Below the pieces are notes generated by a model that worked only from the letters and a program-made list of their open reading frames with translations, was not told the origin of the DNA and did no database searches. Source: Vigna angularis (Eukaryota; Streptophyta; Magnoliopsida; Fabales; Fabaceae). Taken from it: a stretch of 64,000 nt of DNA. The stretch covers positions 18,786,001 through 18,850,000 of the forward strand of contig NC_068974.1 of the NCBI RefSeq assembly GCF_016808095.1, given 5' to 3'. Position 1 is the first letter of the stretch. Each line of letters begins with the position of its first letter. This document shows, piece after piece, positions 34,368-43,887 of the stretch. Both the position numbers and the translations under genes were made by a program.

Positions 34368-34507
34368 AACACCCATCAGTAGGTGTTTCAAACTTACCAA
34401 CACCCATCAGTAGGTGTTACAGACTTACCAACACCCATCAGTAGGTGTTACAAACTTAGTATCCTTCAGTAGATACTTAGCCACCTAGCATCCTTCAGTA
34501 GATGCTA
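34368..34507 (-). other. Five tandem hairpins with covarying stems
   Basis: Plus-strand units at 34368-34387, 34399-34418, 34430-34449, 34458-34477 and 34486-34507. Each has an 8-base loop, CATCAGTA (units 1-3) or CTTCAGTA (units 4-5). The stems are perfect but differ: AACACC/GGTGTT three times, AGTATC/GATACT once and TAGCATC/GATGCTA once. Start-to-start distance is 28-31 bp. In the sense RNA the loops read TACTGATG or TACTGAAG. They lie between the gag-protease stop and ORF2. Confidence 0.8.
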
Positions 34508-34591
34508 TATCCAACAAAATATTTACAAAAATACTATCCACAAAGTAAAAGTTACAAAACCAAAATCCAAATCAAAAGTTTGTAAATCACT

Positions 34592-34638
34592 GGGTTGCCT
34601 CCCAGCAAGCGCTCTTTTAACGTCATTAGCTTGACCCA
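34592..34638 (-). repeat. Bracketing repeat, gag-side copy
   Basis: Minus-strand GGGTCAAGCTAATGACGTTA, then AAAGAGCGCTTGCTGGGAGG and CAACC, starting 7 bp after the gag-protease stop codon. Confidence 0.75.
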
Positions 34639-34645
34639 GTAAAGT

Positions 34646-37057
34646 TCATGTTCCATCTTCTGTATAGTTGATGTAGTCTTTCCACCAACTTCTCAACTGC
34701 TTCCTTTGGACTGTTTTGGTTCTTCTAGAATATGGAGACTCTATCTCTATCATCTCCTTTTCTTTGAAGCCCTTCACAACCCACAACTTGTTCTTGAGTC
34801 TCACAGGTGTGCCAAGTTGGGGTTCTCTTTTCTTCCAGTCCCTAGGAATCTCTTCTCCTTTTCCAGTTTCTTCTTCATCCTTGGGTACCTGAAACAACAA
34901 ACAATGGTTACCTGAAACCTCAAGATTTTCATCTTGACTTCTAGTCATGGGTGCATCTCGAAATGCAGCTTTATAACTAGCCTCTTCCTCCTTTGCTTGT
35001 GTTTCATCTTTGAAGACATCCACCACCACTCTCTCTTCTCTGTCTTGGAGCACCACTATACCTTCATGTACATCAATGATGGCCCTGGCTGTTTTCATAA
35101 ACGGTCTTCCAAGTATGATAGGTATCTTCTCGGTCTCCATCTTCATCACCACAAAGTCTGCTAAAAACTGAAGTTTGCCAACACAAACTATAATATCCTC
35201 AGCAATCCCACATGGCTCCTTTGAAGATCCATCGGCCATTACTAGATTAACCTTTACAGGTTTCATTTTAACATTGCCAATTTGCTCCAGTAAAGAATAA
35301 GGTATCAAGTTAACACTTGAACCTAAATCAAGGAGAGCTTTCTTCACCTGTTTCTTCCCTATAGTGCAAGGGATAGAAAAACTACCTGGATCTGGTGCTT
35401 TAGGAGGGAATGACTCTTGCTTAACAATTATACACTCCTTTGCCTCATCATCTCTGCGTCTTTTCTTTGTAGAGATTTCTTCATTGGATTTAGAGTAAAC
35501 TGTAATCTGTTGTAGAATCTGTTCCCAAGGTGCATCATTATCCACCATTTTGAGTAATTCTGTGAAGTCTTGATGGAAAGGAAAAGTGCTTTTGCTCTCT
35601 ATTTCTCTTCTTTCTTCTGTATCTAACTCAACTTTCTCATCATCAACACTCTCTACCACCTTGCACTCTTCTCTGGGGTTAACCTCAGTATTAGCCCCAA
35701 AATTTCTGTCTGGTCTTTCTTCCAATCGCTTGATAATCTGACCCATTTGAATCTCCCAATTCTTTATAGCAGCTTCAGTGCTCTTTTGAGAAGATTCTGT
35801 TTTCTGTATGAATTGATTAAGAGTTTCTTCCAACCTTGTTTGCCTTTCATTAAGCGCAGATAACTGTTGCCACAAGGTTGGTTGCTGCTGCTGCTTGTTA
35901 TATTGATTAGCTTGCCCAGTTTGTCCTTGGCCAATGCTTGGATGTGGTTTCCACCCTTGATTGTAATTCCCTTGGCGGTATGGAAACTGATTAGCCATGA
36001 AATTAACATCCTCCACGGCTTCCACTGGCAAAGCACATTGACCATTGACATGGTCACCTCCACATAATTCGCATAACTGGGTTTGCACCTGTGCAGCAGA
36101 TTTCAACTCTTTAGGTAATTGAGCCAAAGTTTTAGTCAGAGTCTCCAGCTGTTGAGTTAGAATTTTGTTCTGAGCTAGCAAGGCATCATGTGTTTGTAAA
36201 TGAAGAACTCCTTTTTGTTGCATAGGAGCTCCTCTCTCACTGTGTAGCTCATTGTCACTTGTAGCCATATTTTCAATAATGTCAGTTGCTTCCTCTAGAG
36301 TCTTCCATTTGATATTGCCTCCAGCTGAGGCATCCAGCATCATCTTGGTTTGTGAACCAAGCCCTCCAAGGAAAGTTAGGACTACTTCTTGATCTTCAAA
36401 ACCATGCGTGGGAGTTTTGCGTAACAAGCTTTTATACCTGTCCCATGCATGTCCAAGTGACTCCTCCATGCCCTGCTTGAAAGAAGATATCTCTTGCTTG
36501 CCTTTGGTCACCTTAGATTGTGGAAAGTACTTGTTTAGAAATTTTGTGACCACTGCTTCCCACTCTGTGAAACTTTCTTCTGGAAAAGAGTTTAACCAAA
36601 GCTTAGCATTGCCCCCCAATGAGAAGGGAAACAAGCTAAGTTTGATAGCTTCGTCTGGCACCCCATTAATCTTGACCGTATTGCAGATCTCATTGAAAGT
36701 TGTAAGGTGCTCATATGGGCTTTCGTGAGATAACCCATTAAATTGATTACTCTTCACCAGTTGAATTAATGCTGGCTTGACCTCCATGTTGGCTGCATTG
36801 ACTCTAGGTCTAGCTATGCTGTTAAAGTGTTGAGGTCCAGCAATATTGGTGTAATCTGCAAGAGTTCTTCTAGCATTGTTATTCTCCATACTTCTTGTGC
36901 TGTGAACAGAACCTTGTGGTGATGATTGGAGGAGAGTTTCTGGAGAAGGGAAAAGTTCTCTGGACGTTCTGATTCTTCTCCTCCTTCTACTCTCGTCTAG
37001 CCCTTCAAAAAGTGGTTCTGTTGTTTTCTTGCTCCTAGTCCGAATTGCTTCCTGCAT
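34646..37057 (-). CDS. gag-pro: Gag-protease polyprotein of young family A
   Basis: 803 codons without interruption from ATG at 37057. An arginine-rich N-terminus (SRRRRRIRTSRE, about residues 26-37) precedes the capsid-like gag core (about 85-235, with LWLNSFPEESFTEW and FLNKYFPQSK). A single CCHC-like knuckle, CELCGGDHVNGQC, sits at about 329. A glutamine-rich linker and coiled-coil-like stretch (SQKSTEAAIKNWEIQM) follow, then the aspartic protease core with DLGSSVNLIPYS (about 576) and the partner motif ILGRPFMKTARAIID. The C-terminal ~110 residues include the basic RRTKTVQRKQLRSW. In Athila-type elements a reverse transcriptase follows. Here a stop codon comes instead. This gag can plausibly form particles, but polymerase must come from elsewhere. 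Confidence 0.88.
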   Translation of the reverse strand: MQEAIRTRSKKTTEPLFEGLDESRRRRRIRTSRELFPSPETLLQSSPQGSVHSTRSMENNNARRTLADYTNIAGPQHFNSIARPRVNAANMEVKPALIQLVKSNQFNGLSHESPYEHLTTFNEICNTVKINGVPDEAIKLSLFPFSLGGNAKLWLNSFPEESFTEWEAVVTKFLNKYFPQSKVTKGKQEISSFKQGMEESLGHAWDRYKSLLRKTPTHGFEDQEVVLTFLGGLGSQTKMMLDASAGGNIKWKTLEEATDIIENMATSDNELHSERGAPMQQKGVLHLQTHDALLAQNKILTQQLETLTKTLAQLPKELKSAAQVQTQLCELCGGDHVNGQCALPVEAVEDVNFMANQFPYRQGNYNQGWKPHPSIGQGQTGQANQYNKQQQQPTLWQQLSALNERQTRLEETLNQFIQKTESSQKSTEAAIKNWEIQMGQIIKRLEERPDRNFGANTEVNPREECKVVESVDDEKVELDTEERREIESKSTFPFHQDFTELLKMVDNDAPWEQILQQITVYSKSNEEISTKKRRRDDEAKECIIVKQESFPPKAPDPGSFSIPCTIGKKQVKKALLDLGSSVNLIPYSLLEQIGNVKMKPVKVNLVMADGSSKEPCGIAEDIIVCVGKLQFLADFVVMKMETEKIPIILGRPFMKTARAIIDVHEGIVVLQDREERVVVDVFKDETQAKEEEASYKAAFRDAPMTRSQDENLEVSGNHCLLFQVPKDEEETGKGEEIPRDWKKREPQLGTPVRLKNKLWVVKGFKEKEMIEIESPYSRRTKTVQRKQLRSWWKDYINYTEDGT

Positions 37058-37435
37058 ACACAAGAAAACAAAACCCTAGAAAAGATTTGTTAGCACAAAA
37101 AGATATAGAAGAAGATATAAATTCAGAAGATAAAAAGATTTAGAAGATAGAAACAAATAAGATAGAATAAAACCTAATCTAAAAAAAAAAACAAAAAAAA
37201 AATAAAATCTAATCTAATCTAAAAGATAGAATAAAATCTAACCTAACCTAAAAAGATAAAATAAAATAAAATAAGATCTAACCTAATCTAAAAAGATAAA
37301 ATAAAATAAAATCTAACCTAATCAAATAAAATAAAAACAAAAACAAAAAAAATAAAAACAGAAAAAATAAAAAACAGAAATTCAAAAAGTCAAAGATAAT
37401 CAATTATCACACAAATTAACCAGTTAAACCACGAA

Positions 37436-37453
37436 TCCCCGGCAACGGCGCCA
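37436..37453 (-). other. Primer binding site of young family A
   Basis: Minus-strand TGGCGCCGTTGCCGGGGA, 6 bp inside the 5' LTR at 37460. Type expected for a tRNA-Asp primer. Confidence 0.9.
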
Positions 37454-37459
37454 AAAACT

Positions 37460-38776
37460 TGATGGACAAATTTGTAAGCACCAAAATATGATGTCACAAA
37501 CTTGTTTCACAATCGGCAAGTATGACCGAATCGTTCAAGTAATAAACTTGGTAAGACCAAGTATCGTTCTTCCCAAAGGACTCACGGCCTAGTTTAGTTG
37601 TGTGGTTTGTTGATTAGCTAAGACTTACAAACGAAATAATTGGATTATATTATGCAAGACGAAAACTAAACATGTATGCATGAATTGATCAATGGCAAAG
37701 ACAAAAGATAAACACTTTCAATGGATTATATGAATGAATATGTTGTTGGGGGTCAATTTCATCTCATCCACTCTCATACATTTTAGGAATTCAACATTCA
37801 AATCATCATTGTTAATGCCACTCTCTAAAGTACCATTCTAGATGGCTTCTCCCTAATCAAATAGTTCATACAATTCCTAGCATTCCTAATGATTAGTTCA
37901 TGAGTGCAGGAGCTTAACGACAACCAATATAATATTGTCAGTATAATATTGGGAGAAATTCCCCGGATCTAGACTTCCCCGTACGTGTCCGTATCGACAA
38001 AACCAATAATCATGCAATAGAATGAGTTAAACAATGCAAGCATTGAGCAAAGAGGAAAAACCCTAACTAATGATGAAAGAAAGCATAAGTCTTAAATTAA
38101 GATGCAAGCATAAATTCCATATATGAGAGCTTCAAGAGATTACATTGATTCCCCAACAAACATACAAGGTTTAGTTCACCATATTCATGGTGAACCTAGA
38201 TGAACAATAATGAAAGAATGAAAGAATAAACCCAATAAAGGTGAAGAGGTAGCCTGAGCATCCAAGATCCTCCTTCAAAGGGGTGGAAGAGAGAGTGTTT
38301 GCCTCGTTTCTGCCAAAGATACCTAACCCTAGGACGTGCAAGCCCTTATATACTAATCTAGAGTTACAAAAGATTACAAAAGCCCAAGCCCAAAAAGTGC
38401 CGCTCAGCGGTATTTACCGCTCAGCGGTGGTTGCGCGTCTTCTTTCTTCCCCTCAGCGGCCATTTTGCCCCTCAGCGGTTCCAACGTGACTCCTTGAGTG
38501 CCGCTCAGCGGTAAATTACCGCTGAGCGGTGCCTTCGTCTTCTCTTTTTGCACTCTTTCTTGTCTTTTCTAATGTCACTTCTCTCCTTCTTCACTCTTTT
38601 CACTAAATTCACCTTAAAACCTGCACAAAAACACTCAAATCAAGCATAAACCTGTCCAGCTCTCTTATTTCTGAAAATATAGATAAAAGCATTGATTTCA
38701 AGCTAGTTTCTAAGTCTAAAGGTTGCTTTTAGTATCAATTTTAAGCATGAAAATAACAGTTTTTCAACTGTTATCA
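37460..38776 (-). repeat. Young family A, 5' LTR (right copy)
   Basis: 1,317 bp. In sense it starts TGATAACAGTTGAAAAACTG, an 18-base near-palindrome, and ends GTCCATCA. Its TATA box is the reverse of 38346-38353. Upstream of the TATA in sense lie two pairs of palindromic boxes (38400/38417 and 38501/38519) separated by half boxes of the form CCCCTCAGCGG. Confidence 0.93.
38400..38529. promoter_or_regulatory. Palindromic box cluster in the LTR
   Basis: Four boxes fit CCGCT(C/G)AGCGG: 38400-38410, 38417-38427, 38501-38511 and 38519-38529. They form two pairs with 17- and 18-bp spacing. Two half-type boxes (CCCTCAGCGG) lie between the pairs. The same cluster is in the other LTR and, with changes, at 40604-40740 and 16100-16225. 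Confidence 0.75.
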
Positions 38777-38976
38777 GAAGAGAGCATCATTATTTTTCAT
38801 AGCTTGAAAGCATTCTCCATTCATCTAGCATCTCCACCCAAGTAAGTCAAGCATTTTTCATTCTAGGGTTCTTGAGTTTGAATTTGATTGTTGAAGCATG
38901 AATTTTTAGGGGTTTTGATTTCTATGCATGATTTAATGATTTAATTGATGTTTGAACCGATTAAACTGAATGATTT
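38777..38976 (+). repeat. 200-bp duplication, right copy
   Basis: Reads identically to 29437-29636. The old element then continues at 38977 with TGATCTGGAAGACTG, matching the order in the young copy. Confidence 0.9.
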
Positions 38977-39259
38977 TGATCTGGAAGACTGAAAATTGCA
39001 TGTGGGTGGAGGTAGGACAGGTTAAAAGTGCATTTTTCAAAAATCTGCAAAGTCACCACTCAGGGGTAAATTGCTGCTGAGCGGCACTCTGACAAATATG
39101 CTATTTTTGCTGAGTTGTGTACTGGATTACTGCACTGGTGGTGCTGAGGGGTGATTTTGATCCTCAGCGGTGGTTTAGCTTCGAAATAAGGTGTTGTTTA
39201 TGGTTTACTAATGATTAACAACAGGTTTTGTGGTTTTGTAATCTGTGTTTGATGTAGGA

Positions 39260-39697
39260 ATGGCATCCTATTACAGACAATACTATGGAGGTGAGGAGGC
39301 AGCTCAGCCAGTTCCACCACGCCGTACTCGTAGAGCAAGAGGGCAAGCACAAAATCAGGCATCTGTTGAGACACATGAAGCAGAACCTTTCCAGATGAGG
39401 GACATGTACATGTCTCTTATAGGTGCACAGTTACAGTCTATCCACAGAGGGCAGGTGGCCACTGCTGAGGTGATTGTTGGAATGTATGATACACCTCCAG
39501 CACACAGGTGGACTATGGAGGAGTTTCATAATGTGGTAGCCTGGCCAGAAGAGTAGGTACAAGGAGACAGAGCTGAAGCAGCTGAAGCTTCAGCTATGGA
39601 GAAGGATGAAGATAATGCTGATGATGATGAGGATGATGCATTTGAGGATGTTGAAGATGAGGAAGAAGAGGAGGATACAGATGATAGCTCAGATTGA
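39260..39697 (+). pseudogene. ORF2 of old family A copy, internally deleted
   Basis: Starts ATG GCA TCC like the young ORF2 but jumps after the third codon to YYRQYYGGEEAAQPVP, which in the young protein is about residue 272. About 0.8 kb is missing and the frame is kept across the join. An in-frame TAG at 39554-39556 cuts it to 98 codons. Beyond it the acidic tail (DDDEDDAFEDVEDEEEEEDT) is still readable to the stop at 39697. Confidence 0.8.
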
Positions 39698-40342
39698 TGA
39701 GGAGCTGAGATAGCATTTACTGATGAATGCTATCATAACTAAAGCAGGACTTATGTTTTTGTTTTATGTTCTGAACTTATTTGCTTTTGTTTTTAGAATA
39801 GGGTTTGATGTACTCAATTAGAAACTTTGTCTGTTATGATGGTTTGCTTATGATTGTGATTGTTTGATAAGTAACGCTTAATGATGCATTGATGATGATG
39901 GATGTTGAGATGTGCACTATATGCTTATACAGGTGGTTCACAAGCTTTGTGAACAAATGCATGAGGTTGTGATTGTGATTGCGATATTAAGCAGGATGTA
40001 CATGTGGAATGTAAATAAGCTTATATGTGAGGTTTTGAGCTCCAGAATTTTTGTGATTGAATGCTATTACTTTGAAAGCATGAATGAATTTGCCCAGGTT
40101 TTCTATGATTGAATCAAGTGCTTGTTTGCATCATATGATCAAGGCCATTTGTTGGTAACCCTTTTATTAGCCAAATGCATGATTTTAGCCCCACAAAAGA
40201 GAGCACTATGTGTTCTATCCTTTGAACCTTTAGCCTTGAACATGAGTTTAAAACCCTTCGTGAAAAGCTTTACCTTGAGTTAAGTAGATAATATCTGATG
40301 GTATTGATAGATGTTCAAGTTTGCTTGAGGAGAAGCAAAGTT
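39698..40342 (+). other. Old family A copy, 3' untranslated region
   Basis: Continuation of the internal region to the polypurine tract. It matches parts of 30969-32224 in reverse and shows no supported gene. Confidence 0.6.
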
Positions 40343-40357
40343 CTAAGTTTGGGGTTG
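40343..40357 (+). other. Polypurine tract, old family A copy
   Basis: CTAAGTTTGGGGTTG directly before the LTR start TGATAACAG. Confidence 0.75.
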
Positions 40358-41488
40358 TGATAACAGTTGAAAAACTGTTATTTTCATGCTTAGAATTGAT
40401 ACTAAAAGCAACCTTTAACACTTAGAAACTAGCTTGGAATCATGCTTTTGTTCATATTTTTGGAAATAAGAGAGCTGGACAGGTTTATGCTTGATTTTAG
40501 TGTTTTATGCAGGTTTTAAGGTGAATTTGGTGAAAGAAGTGAAGAAGGATAGAGATGGAATCAGAAAAGAACTCAAAAAGTGCAAAAGGAGAAGCAGCAA
40601 CTACCGCTGAGCGGCAGTTTACCGCTGAGCGGCACTCAGGAACACCCGTTGGCTCTATTGAGGGGTGAAAATGCAGCTGAGGGGAAAATTGGATTTGCGC
40701 TAGTACCGTTGAGCGGAAGTTTACCGCTGAACGGTGGTCTTTTGGGCTTAGGCCCACTTTTCTGTAATATTACGAATAGTATATAAGCTTTAGGTATTCC
40801 TAGGGTTTGTATCTTTCGGCTGGAGACGAAGCAAACACACACCTTTCCACCCCTTGGAGGAAGATCTTGGATGCTTAGGCTACCTTCTCATCTTTCTAGG
40901 GTTCTATCTTTCATTCTTTCATTATTGTTCATCCAGATTCACCATGAATATGGTGAACTAAACCTTGTATTGTTGTTGTGGAATCAATGTAGTCTTGTGA
41001 AACTCTCATATATGGAATTTATGTTTTAACATTTTATTTTAAGATACATGCTTTCTTTCATCATTAGTTAGGGTTTTTCCTCTTTGCTTAAAGCTTGCAT
41101 TGTTTAACTCATTCAATGCCATGATTATTGATTTTTTCGATATGGGAACGTACGGGGAAATCTAGATCCGGGAAATTTCTCCCAATAGCATATTGCCTAG
41201 ACATAAGAATATGAGGGTTGGTTGTCGTTAAGCTTCTGCACTTCAAAATTAATTATTAGGGATGCTAGGAATTGTATGAACTCGTAATTAAGGATAGGCC
41301 TTCTTGCAAGGTGATTTAGAGAGTGGCATTAACATTGATGAAAAGAATGATGAATTCCTAAAGTATATGAAAGTGGATAAGATAAAATTGATTACCCCAA
41401 CAACATACTCATCCATCTAATTCATTAAAGTGTTTGATTTCCTCTTTTCCATTCATCAAATTTATGCATACATGTTTAATTATTGTCT
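40358..41488 (+). mobile_element. Old family A copy, 3' LTR, 3'-truncated
   Basis: Starts TGATAACAGTTGAAAAACTG. Contains paired boxes at 40604 and 40622 (18 bp apart), GGGCTTAGG and TATATAA at 40780-40786. It follows the 5' LTR up to about ATTATTGTC and then stops in telomere-type repeats and minisatellite. The last ~190 bp of the LTR are missing. Confidence 0.88.
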
Positions 41489-41502
41489 TTTAGGGTTTAG
41501 GG
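41489..41502 (+). repeat. Two telomere-type repeats at a breakpoint
   Basis: TTTAGGG twice in a row, between the broken LTR and the minisatellite. TTTAGGG is the usual plant telomere unit. Part of the first copy could come from the LTR's own TCTTTT. Confidence 0.75.
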
Positions 41503-42610
41503 TACGAAGTGGACGAAGTGGACGAAGTGGAAGAAGTGGACGAAGTTGAGGAAGTGGAGGAAGTGGAGGAGGTGGACGAAAGTGACAAAGTGGACGAAGG
41601 GGATGAAGTGGACGAAGTGGAGGAAGTGGACGAAGTGGACGAAGTAGAGGAAGTGGAGGAAGTGGTTGAAGTGGAGGAAGTGGACGAAGTGGACGAAGTG
41701 GATGGAATGGACGGAGTGGATGGAGTTGACGAAGTTGACGAAGTAAAAGAAATGGACGAAATGGACGAAGTGGACGAAATGAACGATGTGGAGGAAGTGG
41801 AGGAGGTGGAGGAAGTGGAGGAAGTGGAGGAAGTTGAGGAAGTCGACGAAATGGACGAGTTGGACGATGTGGACGAAGAGGACGAAGGGGACGAAGGGGA
41901 CGAAGTGGACGAAGTTGATGAAGTGGACAAAATTGACGAAGTGGACGAAGTGGATGAAATGGACAAAGTGGAGGAAGTGGAGGAGGTGGAGGAAGTGGAC
42001 GAAGCGGAGGAAGTAGAGGAAGTCGACGAAATCGACGAGGTGGACGAAGTGGACGAAGGGGACGAAGAGCACGAAGTCGATGAAGTGGAAAAAAATGACG
42101 AAGTGGACGAAGTTGAGGAAGTGGAGGTAGTGGAGCAAGTGGACGAAAGTGACGAAGTGGACGAAGGTGATGAAGAGGACGAAGGGGACGAAGTGCACGA
42201 AGTGGACTACGTGGACGAAGTGGACGAGGTGGACGATGTGGACGAAGTAGAGCATGAAGGGGAGCAAGTGCAGGAAGTGGACGAAGTGAAAGAAATGAAC
42301 GAAATTGACGAAGTGGACGAAATGGACGAAGTGGAGGAAGTGTAGGAGGTGGAGGAAGTGGAGGAAGTCGACGAAATGGACGAGGTGGACGAAGGGGATG
42401 AAGTGGACAAAGTCGATGAAGCAGACCAAATTGACGAAGTGGACGAAATGGACGAAGTGGACGAGGTGGACGAAGTTAACGAAGTGAAGGAAGTGGACTA
42501 AGTGGAAGAACAAGTGGAAGAAGAAGTGGATGAAGTGGAGGAAGTGGAGGAAGTGAAGGAAGTTGACGAAGTGGAGGAAGTGGAATACGTGGAGGAAGTG
42601 GAGGAAGTGG
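41503..42610 (+). repeat. 9-bp minisatellite array, segment 4
   Basis: About 120 units of the same repeat in the same orientation as the arrays at 1-16036, with more GAGGTG-type variants. It ends at GAAGTGG before CACCACCGGACAGCC. Confidence 0.93.
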
Positions 42611-43582
42611 CACCACCGGACAGCCATTGCCGTGCCCCCGCCGCGACACCACACTCCTCGTGACAGCCACCGTCATCTTCATCTTCTCCATTCTCGAAAC
42701 CAAATCGCGAAGCCTTCTCCTCCATCCTTGTCGCCGCGACACAACAGGCCACCATCAACCATCGCACAAGCCTTCTTCTCCATGGCGCCACCACGCTGCA
42801 TGGCCTCCGTTAATGTTCACCACCTGCACTCAGAAAAATCACAGAACCTAGGGTCGCGATTCCACCTTCCTCCATGGCGGCCAACATCTTCTTTATCGCA
42901 AGCCGTCGCGACTGCATCAAGTCTCACCGCCAACAGCGAAACCACCTTATCGTCGCCTATCCGCGCCGCGACATCACAGCGCATCAGTCACGCCCGCCAC
43001 CACTAGGCAAGTTCTTCCACGCGCAACCATCACCACCAAATCACGTCCGTCACTGCCGCACACCCATCACGCCGCGACCTCCATCCTCACTGCACCATCT
43101 CCTCGTTGAGCCGCCGCCGCAAGGACCGTCATCCACCATCTCCTCGTCAAAGCCGCCACTGCCAGCATCATCAGCAACCTATAGAAAAATCCCAAGCAAC
43201 GCAGCCGCCGCAGGAGCAAAGGGGGAAGCCCTTTCCCAATCTGAAACCCTAATTGGGTGAGAAAGAGGGCTGCCACATGGCAAGCTCTCATTGGGCGTGA
43301 CCTCTCTAGTCAAAGCTGGTCAACAGGGGTTCCTGGTGCAATTTTAGAGAATTCTAAAGGGGCTAAATTGCAGATAGGGGAAATTTCAGGGTATTTGTGC
43401 AATTTTGGAAAGTCAGAAAAAGCTAAAAGATAAAATTCAGTTGTTGAATTAATTTAATTTGGGAATATCAACAGAAAATATCTTCCAAATATTATAATTA
43501 TCTAAATCTTTTAGTTATTTGGAAGATATAAGATAAAAGATTTTGTCAACTGAATACTCAGTGTCCAAGCCCAATCAAGCCC

Positions 43583-43590
43583 TATATAAA
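43583..43590 (+). promoter_or_regulatory. TATA box, family D LTR
   Basis: TATATAAA followed by GAGACCCAGG and a pyrimidine-rich start region (CTTCACTTCATTC). Confidence 0.6.
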
Positions 43591-43887
43591 GAGACCCAGG
43601 GACTTCACTTCATTCATTCTCTCATACTCCTCTCACTTTTCTTTCATCTTATATTCAACTCCATTCATGGAGAACTAAGCATCTAGGGCTATTCTGCCGT
43701 AATTCCATTATGGATTCTGAGGTTAGATTGAGTTAATGCAATTGTTTACTTTGGTTATTGATTTAAGTTGTTCTCTCTCTATGTATTTCATCTCTCTATC
43801 TTGTTAAAAGCAAAGATTTTTGCATCATAATGTATTTGAATCTACATGCATATTGATTATATGAGTTCTAGGGTTTCTAGGTTTAAT

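Larger units (their letters stand above)
29637..38776 (-). mobile_element. Young family A element (gag-protease + ORF2, no pol)
   Basis: A 9,140-bp element in minus orientation. Its two LTRs are each 1,317 bp (29637-30953 and 37460-38776) and I found one mismatch by eye. LTR ends are TGATGGAC...GTTATCA on the plus strand. Order in sense: 5' LTR, tRNA-Asp type primer site, T-rich leader, gag-protease (803 codons), hairpin cassette, promoter-like module, ORF2 (409 codons), polypurine tract, 3' LTR. Reverse transcriptase, RNase H and integrase are absent. Flanks are a 200-bp direct duplication instead of the usual 5 bp. Confidence 0.93.

Noticed and set aside
34368..34507. CRISPR-like array
   Set aside because: Units are short hairpins without true spacers, inside a plant retrotransposon; CRISPR arrays are not expected here.
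42611..43260. GC-rich frames that might be a host gene start
   Set aside because: Low-complexity proline, histidine and serine frames with no domain. The region leads directly into the family D LTR.
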